Source: Crocinitomicaceae bacterium (lineage in GTDB: Bacteria > Bacteroidota > Bacteroidia > Flavobacteriales_G > Salibacteraceae). Taken from it: a stretch of DNA of 12,359 bases. The position numbers were made by a program, and so were the translations under genes. Below the pieces are notes generated by a model, which did not search any database, was not told the origin of the DNA, and saw only the letters and a list, made by a program, of their open reading frames with translations. Below, in pieces: positions 1 to 8,031 of this stretch; positions within the stretch are counted from its first letter, which is position 1, and the number at the start of each line of letters is the position of its first letter. The stretch covers positions 1-12,359 of the forward strand of contig JAAZVO010000057.1 in the NCBI GenBank assembly GCA_018623405.1, given 5' to 3'.

Positions 1-3000
1 ACCTTAGATAGTATTGGACCTTTCTGTGAAAATGAAGCCGACTTCTTTATTGATTCAACAAATTACGGTCCTTTCGGAGGAGTTTTAACCTCAGGGTTGC
101 CAATTTCAGGCGACACGTTATTAATTAGTCAAATAATTGGCGGCATTCAAGATTCGTTAACTTATAGCTATACTGATTCTAACGGTTGTTTTAACAGCAT
201 CAGTGTACCTCTTGAAGTAAGGGTTGCTCCAATTGTTTCTTTCGATGTGATAGCAGCCGGAATTGATTCTATCTGCGCCAACGAACCAACTTTTAGCCTT
301 TCAGGAGGATTACCGCTTGGTGGATTCTTTAAAGGACAAGGCGTTGTTAACGATTCTGCTTTTAATGCAAACTTTGGCGTATTTGACACTATTCCAGTAA
401 CTTATATTTATGACTCCTTAAATGGTTGTTCAGATTCTGCTACTGCCAATATTTATATAAAGCAGCCACCTAGTGTGTTAAGTGTAAATATTTCATCAAT
501 TTGCTTGAATGATACTGTTACCGTACTTTCGGGTGGTTTACCTATAGGGGGAGAATTTCATAACTCCAATATTTCAAATAACCAACTAAATCCTTTGGAT
601 CAGGGTGCCAGTATTGATTCATTGTTTTATGTTGTTACATCTGATGGTTGCTTTGACTCTTTAAAAGCCCCAATAGAGGTGAAAGCTTTGCCGAATGCAA
701 CCTTTGCCAATTTACCGAATCTTTGTGGAAATGATGACACTCTCAACCTCTCTTTATTTGTAAATAACACTGATAGTTCCTACAGTTTTAGCGGTGTAGG
801 CGTTTCAGGTGATAATTTCATTCCACTTAATGTAACTGCGGATACCTTTAACATAGTTTATGCGGTTGATTCTGTTGGTTGTACAAATAGAGATACTTCA
901 TCTATTATCATCGTGGCACCACCGGTTATTAGTTTAACTAATCCAAGCCCAATATGTGATTATGATACTTTAGATCTTTTTAATGTTATTACCCCTACTC
1001 CATTAGGAGGTCTTTTTAAAGGTGATTTTGTAAACGATTCCTTATTCAAAGCAGATTCAGCAGGTGTTTATAGTTTAAGGTATGTTTTTGAAGATACTAC
1101 AACCTTAAAAGCATGTTCAGACTCTTCCTTATTTAATGTGGTTGTTAACCCCAAGCCAAATGCTAATTTTAATTTAGTTACAAACCAAGCTTGTGAAGAT
1201 GTTTCTAACTTGTTGCTTGATGGCGGTAGCGCTGATACTTTAGGAACAGGTGTTTATTCAGGAATTACTGTAAACCAAATCAACCAGAATTATTTCTTCT
1301 ATCCTTCTACAGCAGATTCCGGAAACTTCAAAATCACCTATACCTTCACGAGTTTAGAAGGTTGCGTTGATTCCCTTTTTGATACCATCAGGGTAGATAC
1401 CTTACCCAAGGTTTCAATTTTAACTTTACCAGGTGTTTGTGAAGACGGAGACTCCTTAGTTTTAGATACCTTCGGTCTTCCTTTTGGGGGAACATTCACA
1501 GGTTCAGCAGTTTCCTTTGATACCTTATCCTCCATCTTTTATTTTAATCCTGATTCAGCTACTCCGGGTGCATCAAACTTGATTTTTTACTCCTTTACTG
1601 AATCAGCCACAGGATGCAGCAATCAAAATAATACTTTAGGAATACTAAACTTAAAACCTAACCTCAACTTTAGTAATCTACCTGATTTTTGTATTTCAGA
1701 CACGGCATTCCAAATTACCCAATACTCACCTCAAGGCGGTTATTTTAAAGGAATCGGAATAGATTCAACTCAAAACAATTGGTTCTTCGTTCCCGATTCT
1801 TCAGGTGTGGGAAATAACATTCAAACAAAATACATCTACACCAACAGCCAAGGTTGTACAGATTCTACTTCCATTTCAACTATTGTAAATGCCTTGCCTA
1901 CAATTTCCTTTACAATCCCGATTAATAGCGATACCCTTTGCTTTACTTCAAATAATTTGAATGTGCCACTAAACACAGGTACTCCTTTTGGAGGTGTTTA
2001 CTCTGGTAAAAATGTTTCTTTCAACAACTTTAATAGGGCAAATGTGGCTCCGGGAGTTGACACTGTTTATTACACCTATACAGACCCTAACACCGGTTGC
2101 GTAAATACAGTATCAGATACTTTAGAAGTTTTTGGGCTGCCAAATGTTCAACTTTCGCTATTGGTAGATAGCGTTTGTTTTAACGCAGACTCTCTTGTGC
2201 TTCAAGGTGGAAATTCCTCTTCTACAAATTTGGTGAATGCTTACTATTCCGGACCGGGAGTTGTTCAAGGCTCAACACTTGTTCCATCAAGCATTTCTTT
2301 AGGTGTATATGATATTTATTATGTAGTAATTGACGATATAGGATGTATTGATTCTGTTGCTGATTTAATGACTATTAACCCTAGCCCATCAATTTCATTT
2401 AATACAGTACCTCCAATTTGCTTAGGAGAAACTGATACAGTTACTGCAAATACAAGTGGTGGAATTAATTTTTACTTCAAAATTACCACTACCACAGCCA
2501 ATACCATTGATTCTTTAACAGGCACCTTCCAAGGAAACCAAACCAGCACAGATAATATAAGGTTTACTTTAGAGAACATATTTGGTTGTACTGATAGTGC
2601 CGACCAAGCAATTACTGTAGATACCTTACCAATAGTTACCTTACCAAGTTTTGGCGCTGCATGTAAAAATGGTTTCCCTGTAAACTTAAATATTGGCACC
2701 CCTGCCGGTGGAACTTACATCTATCAAGGAGATACCGTTTTTGGCTCAATTTTACCTGATAGCTTAAATCTAGGAAGCAATGACTTTGAGTATTACTTCA
2801 CTGATCTAAACGGTTGTTCAGGCAGCGACACTAATTCAATTTTTATTAATGCACCACCAAATGTTACATTAAGTGCTCTACCTAAATTATGTATTGATGG
2901 AAACCCAGATACCTTAAACCAAGGTACTCCTGCAGGGGGAGTTTATACTTCTAACCAAGGTATGCTTAACGATTCTGTTTTTGATCCAACCATTGTTATT

Positions 3001-3348
3001 GCCAATAATTATAATATTACCTATACCTACACCGATGCAAATGGATGTTCTGAGGATACAACAGGGGTACTTATTGTTAACGACCTGCCTGTGGTAAACT
3101 TTAAAAACTTGGTACCATTATTATGTATCAACTCAGACACCATAATTTTAAAAGATTCTGTAAACCTTACATCACCTCCGGGATATTTTACCGGCAAGGG
3201 GGTTGTTGATACTGCAAACGGCGTTTTCGATCCTTATGTAGCTTGGGTTGGTGGACACAACATTATTTATCATTATACCGATACAAATGGATGTTCAAAT
3301 ACCACTACTACTACCATAATTGTGAACTCTTTACCGGTAATTACCTTC
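1..3348 (+). repeat. Array of about 14 Ig-like protein modules
   Basis: Protein-level tandem repeat inside the adhesin. A typical unit reads [I/L]C-x(4-6)-L-x(3-6)-G-x-P-x-GG-x-[FY]-x-G-x-G-V, then F-x-P, a [IV]-x-Y-x-[YF]-x-D-x-NGC motif, and a closing I-x-V-x-x-[LP]-P hinge. The first unit is cut by the window edge. Units 4, 10 and 11 have lost the GG-x-[FY] motif. The DNA copies have diverged strongly, with only short shared stretches around the NGC codons, so this is an old array and not a recent expansion. Confidence 0.85.
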
Positions 3349-4128
3349 GATCAATCTGATATTTTTCCTTGCCAAGGAGATTCTGTTTCAATTTTAGCAA
3401 CAGGAGGTGAAGACTACATTTGGAATACAGGTGACACATCTGCAACCATAAGATTATTACCACTATTTAATGATAAGTTTAGTGTTACCGTAACTGATGG
3501 TTTGGGTTGTAGCGATACAGCTTCTATTATTCAGGAAGTAAATAATAGCTTCTTTATTAAAGCCAACCCTGAAGACACGCTAACAGATTTTGGTACACCA
3601 ATTACTATAAATATTTTATTGAACGACTCAGGTAATTTTAATACTTACGAAATTCTCACTCAACCAACTCGAGGAACTTTGGATGAAGTCAATTTAGATG
3701 AAATAACCTACAGCCCTGATGTTGGATTTAGAAGGACAGATTCTTTAGAATATCGAATTTGTGATATACTTTGTCCTGAATCATGTGATACAACTGAAGT
3801 AAAAATTCAGGTAATCGGAGACCCTTCTTCATACATTTCTGATGGTTTTTCTCCAAATGGTGATGGTATAAATGATTATTGGGTTATTCCAGGGTTTGAA
3901 CCCGGATTAAGTAGATATCCTAACTCTGAACTTACTATACTAAACAGATTAGGTGATATAGTTTTCCAAACCACAAACTATCAAAATGATTGGGCAGGCG
4001 CATCAGGAGGTAGATTAAGCTTAGGAGGTAAGCAATTACCCGAAGGAACCTATTTTTATATCCTTAAATTAGATGCCAACGCCGGAGATGAACCTTTAAC
4101 CGGAACTATTGAATTAAAACGAGATTGA
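1..4128 (+). CDS. Giant repeat adhesin with T9SS type B C-terminal sorting domain (5' partial)
   Basis: The reading frame is open from the first base to the TGA at 4126-4128, so the start lies outside the window and the visible part is 1375 residues. An internal TTG at 97 is not a credible start because the repeat pattern already runs upstream of it. Visible domains, numbered from the window edge: about 14 Ig-like modules of 75-85 residues (1-1116), a divergent module with a Y-x-WNTGDTS motif (about 1117-1182), a Big_9/cadherin-like segment with ILLNDSG (about 1184-1275), and a CHU_C-type gliding-motility-associated C-terminal domain (1276-1375; FSPNGDGINDYW, then LPEGTYFYILKL). Such proteins are exported by the type IX secretion system and displayed on or released from the surface, often as adhesins. 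Composition is rich in D, N, S and T and poor in K and R. The PorP/SprF-like gene overlaps its 3' end, as is common for type B cargo. The family is sure; the ligand is unknown. Confidence 0.93.
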   Translation, partial: TLDSIGPFCENEADFFIDSTNYGPFGGVLTSGLPISGDTLLISQIIGGIQDSLTYSYTDSNGCFNSISVPLEVRVAPIVSFDVIAAGIDSICANEPTFSLSGGLPLGGFFKGQGVVNDSAFNANFGVFDTIPVTYIYDSLNGCSDSATANIYIKQPPSVLSVNISSICLNDTVTVLSGGLPIGGEFHNSNISNNQLNPLDQGASIDSLFYVVTSDGCFDSLKAPIEVKALPNATFANLPNLCGNDDTLNLSLFVNNTDSSYSFSGVGVSGDNFIPLNVTADTFNIVYAVDSVGCTNRDTSSIIIVAPPVISLTNPSPICDYDTLDLFNVITPTPLGGLFKGDFVNDSLFKADSAGVYSLRYVFEDTTTLKACSDSSLFNVVVNPKPNANFNLVTNQACEDVSNLLLDGGSADTLGTGVYSGITVNQINQNYFFYPSTADSGNFKITYTFTSLEGCVDSLFDTIRVDTLPKVSILTLPGVCEDGDSLVLDTFGLPFGGTFTGSAVSFDTLSSIFYFNPDSATPGASNLIFYSFTESATGCSNQNNTLGILNLKPNLNFSNLPDFCISDTAFQITQYSPQGGYFKGIGIDSTQNNWFFVPDSSGVGNNIQTKYIYTNSQGCTDSTSISTIVNALPTISFTIPINSDTLCFTSNNLNVPLNTGTPFGGVYSGKNVSFNNFNRANVAPGVDTVYYTYTDPNTGCVNTVSDTLEVFGLPNVQLSLLVDSVCFNADSLVLQGGNSSSTNLVNAYYSGPGVVQGSTLVPSSISLGVYDIYYVVIDDIGCIDSVADLMTINPSPSISFNTVPPICLGETDTVTANTSGGINFYFKITTTTANTIDSLTGTFQGNQTSTDNIRFTLENIFGCTDSADQAITVDTLPIVTLPSFGAACKNGFPVNLNIGTPAGGTYIYQGDTVFGSILPDSLNLGSNDFEYYFTDLNGCSGSDTNSIFINAPPNVTLSALPKLCIDGNPDTLNQGTPAGGVYTSNQGMLNDSVFDPTIVIANNYNITYTYTDANGCSEDTTGVLIVNDLPVVNFKNLVPLLCINSDTIILKDSVNLTSPPGYFTGKGVVDTANGVFDPYVAWVGGHNIIYHYTDTNGCSNTTTTTIIVNSLPVITFDQSDIFPCQGDSVSILATGGEDYIWNTGDTSATIRLLPLFNDKFSVTVTDGLGCSDTASIIQEVNNSFFIKANPEDTLTDFGTPITINILLNDSGNFNTYEILTQPTRGTLDEVNLDEITYSPDVGFRRTDSLEYRICDILCPESCDTTEVKIQVIGDPSSYISDGFSPNGDGINDYWVIPGFEPGLSRYPNSELTILNRLGDIVFQTTNYQNDWAGASGGRLSLGGKQLPEGTYFYILKLDANAGDEPLTGTIELKRD
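3826..4125 (+). other. CHU_C / T9SS type B C-terminal sorting domain
   Basis: These are the last 100 residues of the adhesin. Key motifs are SDGFSPNGDGINDYW, a central LTILNRLGDIVFQ strand, NDWAG, and LPEGTYFYILKLD before a final GTIELKRD strand. This order matches the gliding-motility-associated C-terminal domain (type B CTD) that directs cargo to the type IX secretion machinery. In characterised Bacteroidota, type B cargo depends on PorP/SprF-like partners, and one is encoded immediately downstream. Confidence 0.92.
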
Positions 4129-5201
4129 GCTATAGATTAAAACATATCATCTTTTTGGGATTTAGCTTACTGATATTTTCTTCAGTGAAGTCGCAAGATC
4201 AATATAGCTTGGTTCAATTCTCGCAGTACAGGGCATTTATTAACCCCGCAACAATTACAGCCAGCTCTGATATAAATGCTGCAATGGTTTATAGGAACCA
4301 ATGGGTTGGTTTTAGCGGAGCTCCTGTTACTTCTTTGGTTAATATCCACACACCATTTAGAGCCTCCAATAACTTCTTGGGAGCTAGTGTAATGATGGAT
4401 CAAATAGGTGTGAGACAAAACATACAAATTAGCGGTACCTATGCCTACAGGGCAAAATTTGACAGGTACTCAGATATTTCATTTGCTATTTCTCCTTCAA
4501 TTAATTTGTTGCAAGGCAACTTTGCCGACGTTACAGGCGAGGCTGATCAAATGGACCCAACTTTTGCTACCAATGAAAATACCGTAAGGCCAAACTTTGC
4601 CTTTGGAGCATTCTATGATTCAAAATATGCGTTTTTAGGGGTTTCATCTCAAGCCTTACTAAATAACCTAAACGGTCAAGATGTAAACGGAACCACCTCA
4701 GATACAACAGGTTTTTTAAGAAGTTTAAATTACAATATTATGGGTGGAATTAGAAGAGAGTTTGCAAGCAAATGGACATTTTATCCTTCATTTTTATTTT
4801 CCCATGCAATGGCAACCCCTATGAACTTAGAAGCCACATTTGTAATGAATTACCTAGATAATTATGGTGGTGGTGTTTCATACAATACATCAAATAATTT
4901 AAGTTTCTTATTTAATATTAAGTTTAATTCAACCTTTAAGTTGGCATACGCCTACACATTTAACCTTGGTCAAGTTAGTCAGGTAACTACAGGCTCACAA
5001 GAAATTATGCTGATTATCGCTCCAAAAAGGAGAAGAACTATTATTAATATGCCTAAGTTATTAGAGGAATATAAAGAAGACCATAAAAAAGATTTAGGCA
5101 GTTCTGAGGTAAAATCTAAAAAACAGGAAGAAAAAACAAAAGCCACTCCTGAAGAGGGAAAATCTAGACAACCTTACACCGGAAAAGGTGATGATGATTA
5201 A
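4125..5201 (+). CDS. PorP/SprF-family type IX secretion outer-membrane protein
   Basis: A 358-residue protein. Residues 1-23 look like a signal peptide (basic start, then HIIFLGFSLLIFSS, with cleavage near VKS-QDQ). The mature start FSQYRAFINPATI, followed by YRNQWVGFSGAPVTS, HTPF and MDQIG, is the PorP/SprF signature; the rest has the alternating aromatic/hydrophobic strands of a small outer-membrane beta-barrel, up to about residue 299. The probable start is TTG at 4125, within ATTGA shared with the adhesin stop. In this frame a stop at 4110-4112 leaves no upstream ATG, and TTG gives a complete signal peptide. The 4-base overlap suggests translational coupling to the adhesin. Relatives act as dedicated partners in secretion or surface attachment of type B cargo; that role here is inferred from family and position. 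Residues 300-358 form an unusual K/E-rich tail after the barrel. Confidence 0.92.
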   Translation: MSYRLKHIIFLGFSLLIFSSVKSQDQYSLVQFSQYRAFINPATITASSDINAAMVYRNQWVGFSGAPVTSLVNIHTPFRASNNFLGASVMMDQIGVRQNIQISGTYAYRAKFDRYSDISFAISPSINLLQGNFADVTGEADQMDPTFATNENTVRPNFAFGAFYDSKYAFLGVSSQALLNNLNGQDVNGTTSDTTGFLRSLNYNIMGGIRREFASKWTFYPSFLFSHAMATPMNLEATFVMNYLDNYGGGVSYNTSNNLSFLFNIKFNSTFKLAYAYTFNLGQVSQVTTGSQEIMLIIAPKRRRTIINMPKLLEEYKEDHKKDLGSSEVKSKKQEEKTKATPEEGKSRQPYTGKGDDD

Positions 5202-5260
5202 TCACTCCATCTGAATCGAAAGGTAATTTAACTTCAACCTATTTATTATTAGTTTCTCCC

Positions 5261-5286
5261 TAAATACCTTTACATTAAAGTATTTA
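5261..5286. repeat. Inverted repeat / stem-loop in the convergent intergenic region
   Basis: Arms at 5261-5272 and 5276-5286 give an 11-bp AT-rich stem (TAAATAC...GTATTTA outer part) with one bulged C at 5268 and a CAT loop. Neither strand has a T-run after it, so it is not a classic terminator. It sits 60 bases after the SprF-like stop and could cap or stabilise a 3' end. Confidence 0.45.
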
Positions 5287-5303
5287 CAATAATTGATTGG
5301 GTT

Positions 5304-5339
5304 AAAGCTAAAAGGATTTTCTCCTAAGCTTTTGTTTTT
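5304..5339 (+). terminator. Probable intrinsic terminator of the adhesin-SprF unit
   Basis: Outer stem AAAGCT (5304-5309) pairs with AGCTTT (5327-5332), and inner stem AGGA (5313-5316) with TCCT (5322-5325). There is a small asymmetric internal loop and a TTTTC apical loop. A T-rich run (TTTGTTTTT) overlaps and follows the descending arm on the plus strand. The complementary strand lacks such a run, so the direction fits the plus-strand genes. The structure was judged by eye; no folding energy was computed. Confidence 0.6.
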
Positions 5340-5340
5340 G

Positions 5341-5377
5341 CTAATTCAAAAATTAATAAGGCTATTTTAAAACAGCC
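5341..5377 (-). terminator. Probable intrinsic terminator of the minus-strand operon
   Basis: Read on the minus strand, GGCTGTTTTAAAATAGCC (5377-5360) folds into a hairpin of about 7 bp with a G-U pair, and a T-rich stretch with a TTTTT run follows it (5359-5341). On the plus strand the same G-U position becomes an A-C mismatch. The stem is therefore better in the minus direction, 15 bases past the propeller gene's stop. Confidence 0.55.
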
Positions 5378-5391
5378 AAAGAAACTCTAAA

Positions 5392-8031
5392 TTATTCTGA
5401 AATTTCGGCTGCTTTGGCTGCTCTGTTTTGTCTAGCACCACTTATAATAATCTTCTTAATTGCTTCTTCAATTGGGAAGAGTACAATCGCTAGAATAACA
5501 TTTAAACCTACCTTAATAAAGACTACTCCACCTAAATCATCTTCTACAGAATCTTCAACATAGTTGATTCCGTATTCGAATATGATAATTAAAGCAATGG
5601 TTGCAAGAACGGTTGCTGTTCTTGAGCCTCCAGTCCTTCTGCCATAAAATATTGCAAATATCAACATCAGTATTACCACACCTACTTGTAAGGCATAAAA
5701 CCATAAAGCCATATACCATGGTACTTTAACCTCAAAAGGATATATAAACTCCTCGCTTTCAACATTGTAACTGTTTAGGGCTTTTACTTTAAACTCATAT
5801 TTACCAGGGTCAATATTTGAAAAATAGGCTTGTTTTTGAGAAGAAGGTTTAGACCACTCTTCATCTTTTCCTTTTTCTTTTAATACATATTGGTATCTAA
5901 TTTTATTGGAGTTGTTTAAGGATACACCAATAAAATTAAATGTTAGTTCATTTTCGTTAGGCGAAAATGTATTGTTAAAGGGGAACTCTGCTTGCTCTTG
6001 ATTAATTTCTAATGAAGGAATTTTGATAATTGGTTTTACGTCATTTTCAAAGTCACCGGTTGGGTTATACCTAACAGCTCCTAAAATGGTTCCAAACCAA
6101 ATATTTTCGTTTTCATCTTTTCCTACAGCATTGTAATTAACTTCCAGCCCTAAGAAACCTTCTGTTTTTCCATAATGAACAAAAGACTCATCACGAGGGT
6201 CGAATTTCTCAACCCCATATGAAGTCCCTATCCAAATATTATTTTCATCATCTGCAATAAGTGCGTATGGAGTTTCTGTTCTTAAGTTGCTATTTTGGTT
6301 AGTGTAGTTTTTAAAATTTTTCCCATCGTATTTGTACAAGCCTCCGGTATAGGCACCAAAGTAAATATTACCTTGATTATCAGCCTCCACACATAAAATA
6401 AATGGTTTCACACTATCTGCATCTCCAAAAGTGGTAAAGGCTGCACCATCATACATGGTTAAGTTTCCACCACTACATGCAAACCAAAGATTTCCATTAT
6501 TATCCTTAACTACCTTAGATACGTTTCTACCCCCAAGGCCATCTTCTTCAGTAAAAAAGTCTAACTTGTAAGTAGTTTTATTGAATTTAGCAACTCCACC
6601 TTTGGTACCTAACCATAAGTTTCCATTATCATCTTCTGCTATACTGAAAATAATGTCTCTTAAAACATTTTCTATATTGATTTTTTCAAACTCGCCACTT
6701 GGTTTTCGCTTAAACAACATTCCTTGGGCATTCGCAATCCAGAGGTTATCATCCTTATCTCTAAAAATATCTCGAATAGGAGTTTTGTCTAGCCCTTTAA
6801 TTAATACTTGTTGCACCCTTATGTCTTCAGATTGAGGGTTTGCACCATTTTCTAGTTTGGTGATTCCTGAATTTGTGCCTAACCAAATATTATCTTGCCC
6901 ATCAGAAGCTATGGATTGTACGATGTTGTTTGGTAAACCTATACTTTTATCAAATAATAAAAAGTAATCGCTTATGTATTGATTTAACCCAACATTGGTA
7001 CCTAACCAAACAGACTTTTCTCTATCAGAAAAAATACAGTTGATATCATAAAAGCTTAGTCCTTCTCTTGTATTGTAAGAAACATTGTGAATTTCTTCTT
7101 CACCTTTTTGGGTAATCCTAACTACTCCTTTATCTTTAGTTCCAATCCATAAGCTACCGTGGGCATCTTTGGCGAAATATGAAATTTTGTTGCTTTCTAA
7201 TATTTTCTCTGTTCCTTCACCTTGTTTATTGTAATTAACCACAGTCACTTTTTCCAGGTTTCCTCGTACAAATTCTTCAGTAGTTTGAATTGGAATAATA
7301 TCAACGCCTTTATCTAGAGTACCTATCCAATATTTGTTATTGTAATTAATTACATCTATTACCCTATCAGAGCTTAATCCTGCAGCAGCATTTAAATGCC
7401 TTGACGAAGCTTTATTTGATGCAACTTGGTCTAAATTAAAAATATAGATACCATCATTTTCAGTACATACCCATAAATCTCGGTTTTTATCTAGAAACAA
7501 ACTCACTACGAATTTTGATTCAAGTGATTCTGAATATTCAATTTTTGTAACCTCATTTTTATCAATATGGTAAAGAAAAACACCTGTTCCATTTGATGAA
7601 AATACAAGATTGCGATTTACGGTATCTTCAATAAAATCTGTTATAGTTTGGAATTCATTAAACCTTTCAATCTTAACATTTTCAAACTCTCCAGTGTTAT
7701 AACTCCATCTGGTAATTGAGCCTGCCCAGTGGCCCATCCACATATCCCCGTTTTTTGTGCGGTAAATTTTTGTTACCCAATTTTCAGCCAAACTGTCTAT
7801 GGTAGTGTAATTTTTAAACTCCACCCCGTTGTAAACAGAAATACCTGAAATGGTACCTACCCATAAGCGGCCATCTAAATCTTGCTCAATGGATTGAACT
7901 TGTGATTGGATGAGCCCATTCTCTACACCATATTTTACAAAACTTACTACCTGAGCTTCAGTTTTTAATTGTATTCCCAACAGGAAAACAATAAGCAGAT
8001 ATGCGGCGTTTTTTATCAAGTTATTCTTCAT
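5392..8031 (-). CDS. Double beta-propeller (Reg_prop) plus Y_Y_Y sensor protein with three C-terminal membrane helices, no output domain
   Basis: An 879-residue protein with a signal peptide (residues 1-27, ending KTEAQ). Residues about 40-657 hold 14 blade-like repeats with the two-component-regulator propeller motif (D-x-x-GN-[LI]-W-[LIF]-GT-x-x-G). One blade (about 129-155) is weak; fourteen blades fit two seven-bladed propellers. A Y_Y_Y-type beta domain follows (about 668-769; IRYQYVLKEK, KYEFKVKALN), then hydrophobic helices at about 776-796, 805-824 and 835-855. In the family the propellers sense a ligand in the periplasm and pass the signal through one helix to a histidine kinase, GGDEF or DNA-binding domain. 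None is present: only a short basic/amphipathic tail follows (856-879). The basic loop GRRTGGSRT after helix 1 and the acidic loop after helix 2 fit a periplasmic sensor by the positive-inside rule. The ATG at 8031 lies inside the end of the upstream gene (11-base overlap). The function is unknown. Confidence 0.9.
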   Translation of the reverse strand: MKNNLIKNAAYLLIVFLLGIQLKTEAQVVSFVKYGVENGLIQSQVQSIEQDLDGRLWVGTISGISVYNGVEFKNYTTIDSLAENWVTKIYRTKNGDMWMGHWAGSITRWSYNTGEFENVKIERFNEFQTITDFIEDTVNRNLVFSSNGTGVFLYHIDKNEVTKIEYSESLESKFVVSLFLDKNRDLWVCTENDGIYIFNLDQVASNKASSRHLNAAAGLSSDRVIDVINYNNKYWIGTLDKGVDIIPIQTTEEFVRGNLEKVTVVNYNKQGEGTEKILESNKISYFAKDAHGSLWIGTKDKGVVRITQKGEEEIHNVSYNTREGLSFYDINCIFSDREKSVWLGTNVGLNQYISDYFLLFDKSIGLPNNIVQSIASDGQDNIWLGTNSGITKLENGANPQSEDIRVQQVLIKGLDKTPIRDIFRDKDDNLWIANAQGMLFKRKPSGEFEKINIENVLRDIIFSIAEDDNGNLWLGTKGGVAKFNKTTYKLDFFTEEDGLGGRNVSKVVKDNNGNLWFACSGGNLTMYDGAAFTTFGDADSVKPFILCVEADNQGNIYFGAYTGGLYKYDGKNFKNYTNQNSNLRTETPYALIADDENNIWIGTSYGVEKFDPRDESFVHYGKTEGFLGLEVNYNAVGKDENENIWFGTILGAVRYNPTGDFENDVKPIIKIPSLEINQEQAEFPFNNTFSPNENELTFNFIGVSLNNSNKIRYQYVLKEKGKDEEWSKPSSQKQAYFSNIDPGKYEFKVKALNSYNVESEEFIYPFEVKVPWYMALWFYALQVGVVILMLIFAIFYGRRTGGSRTATVLATIALIIIFEYGINYVEDSVEDDLGGVVFIKVGLNVILAIVLFPIEEAIKKIIISGARQNRAAKAAEISE

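Noticed and set aside
97..99. TTG at 97 as the start of the adhesin
   Set aside because: The frame is open to base 1, and the upstream codons already encode a repeat module (FC..., then GPFGG), so the gene is cut by the window edge.
1..3348. Recent tandem duplication or CRISPR-like array in the adhesin repeats
   Set aside because: Similarity is at protein level only; DNA identity between modules is limited to short stretches and spacing varies, so this is neither a CRISPR array nor a recent expansion.
5392..5724. Histidine kinase or HTH output domain at the end of the propeller protein
   Set aside because: No H-box, ATP-binding G/N boxes, GGDEF or helix-turn-helix pattern can be seen; the region is hydrophobic helices plus a short tail.
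6581..6835. Short plus-strand frames inside the minus-strand genes (also at 9014, 9747, 10073 and 10970) and minus-strand frames inside the adhesin
   Set aside because: They lie entirely within strong, domain-supported genes on the other strand, have no recognisable motifs and look like shadows.
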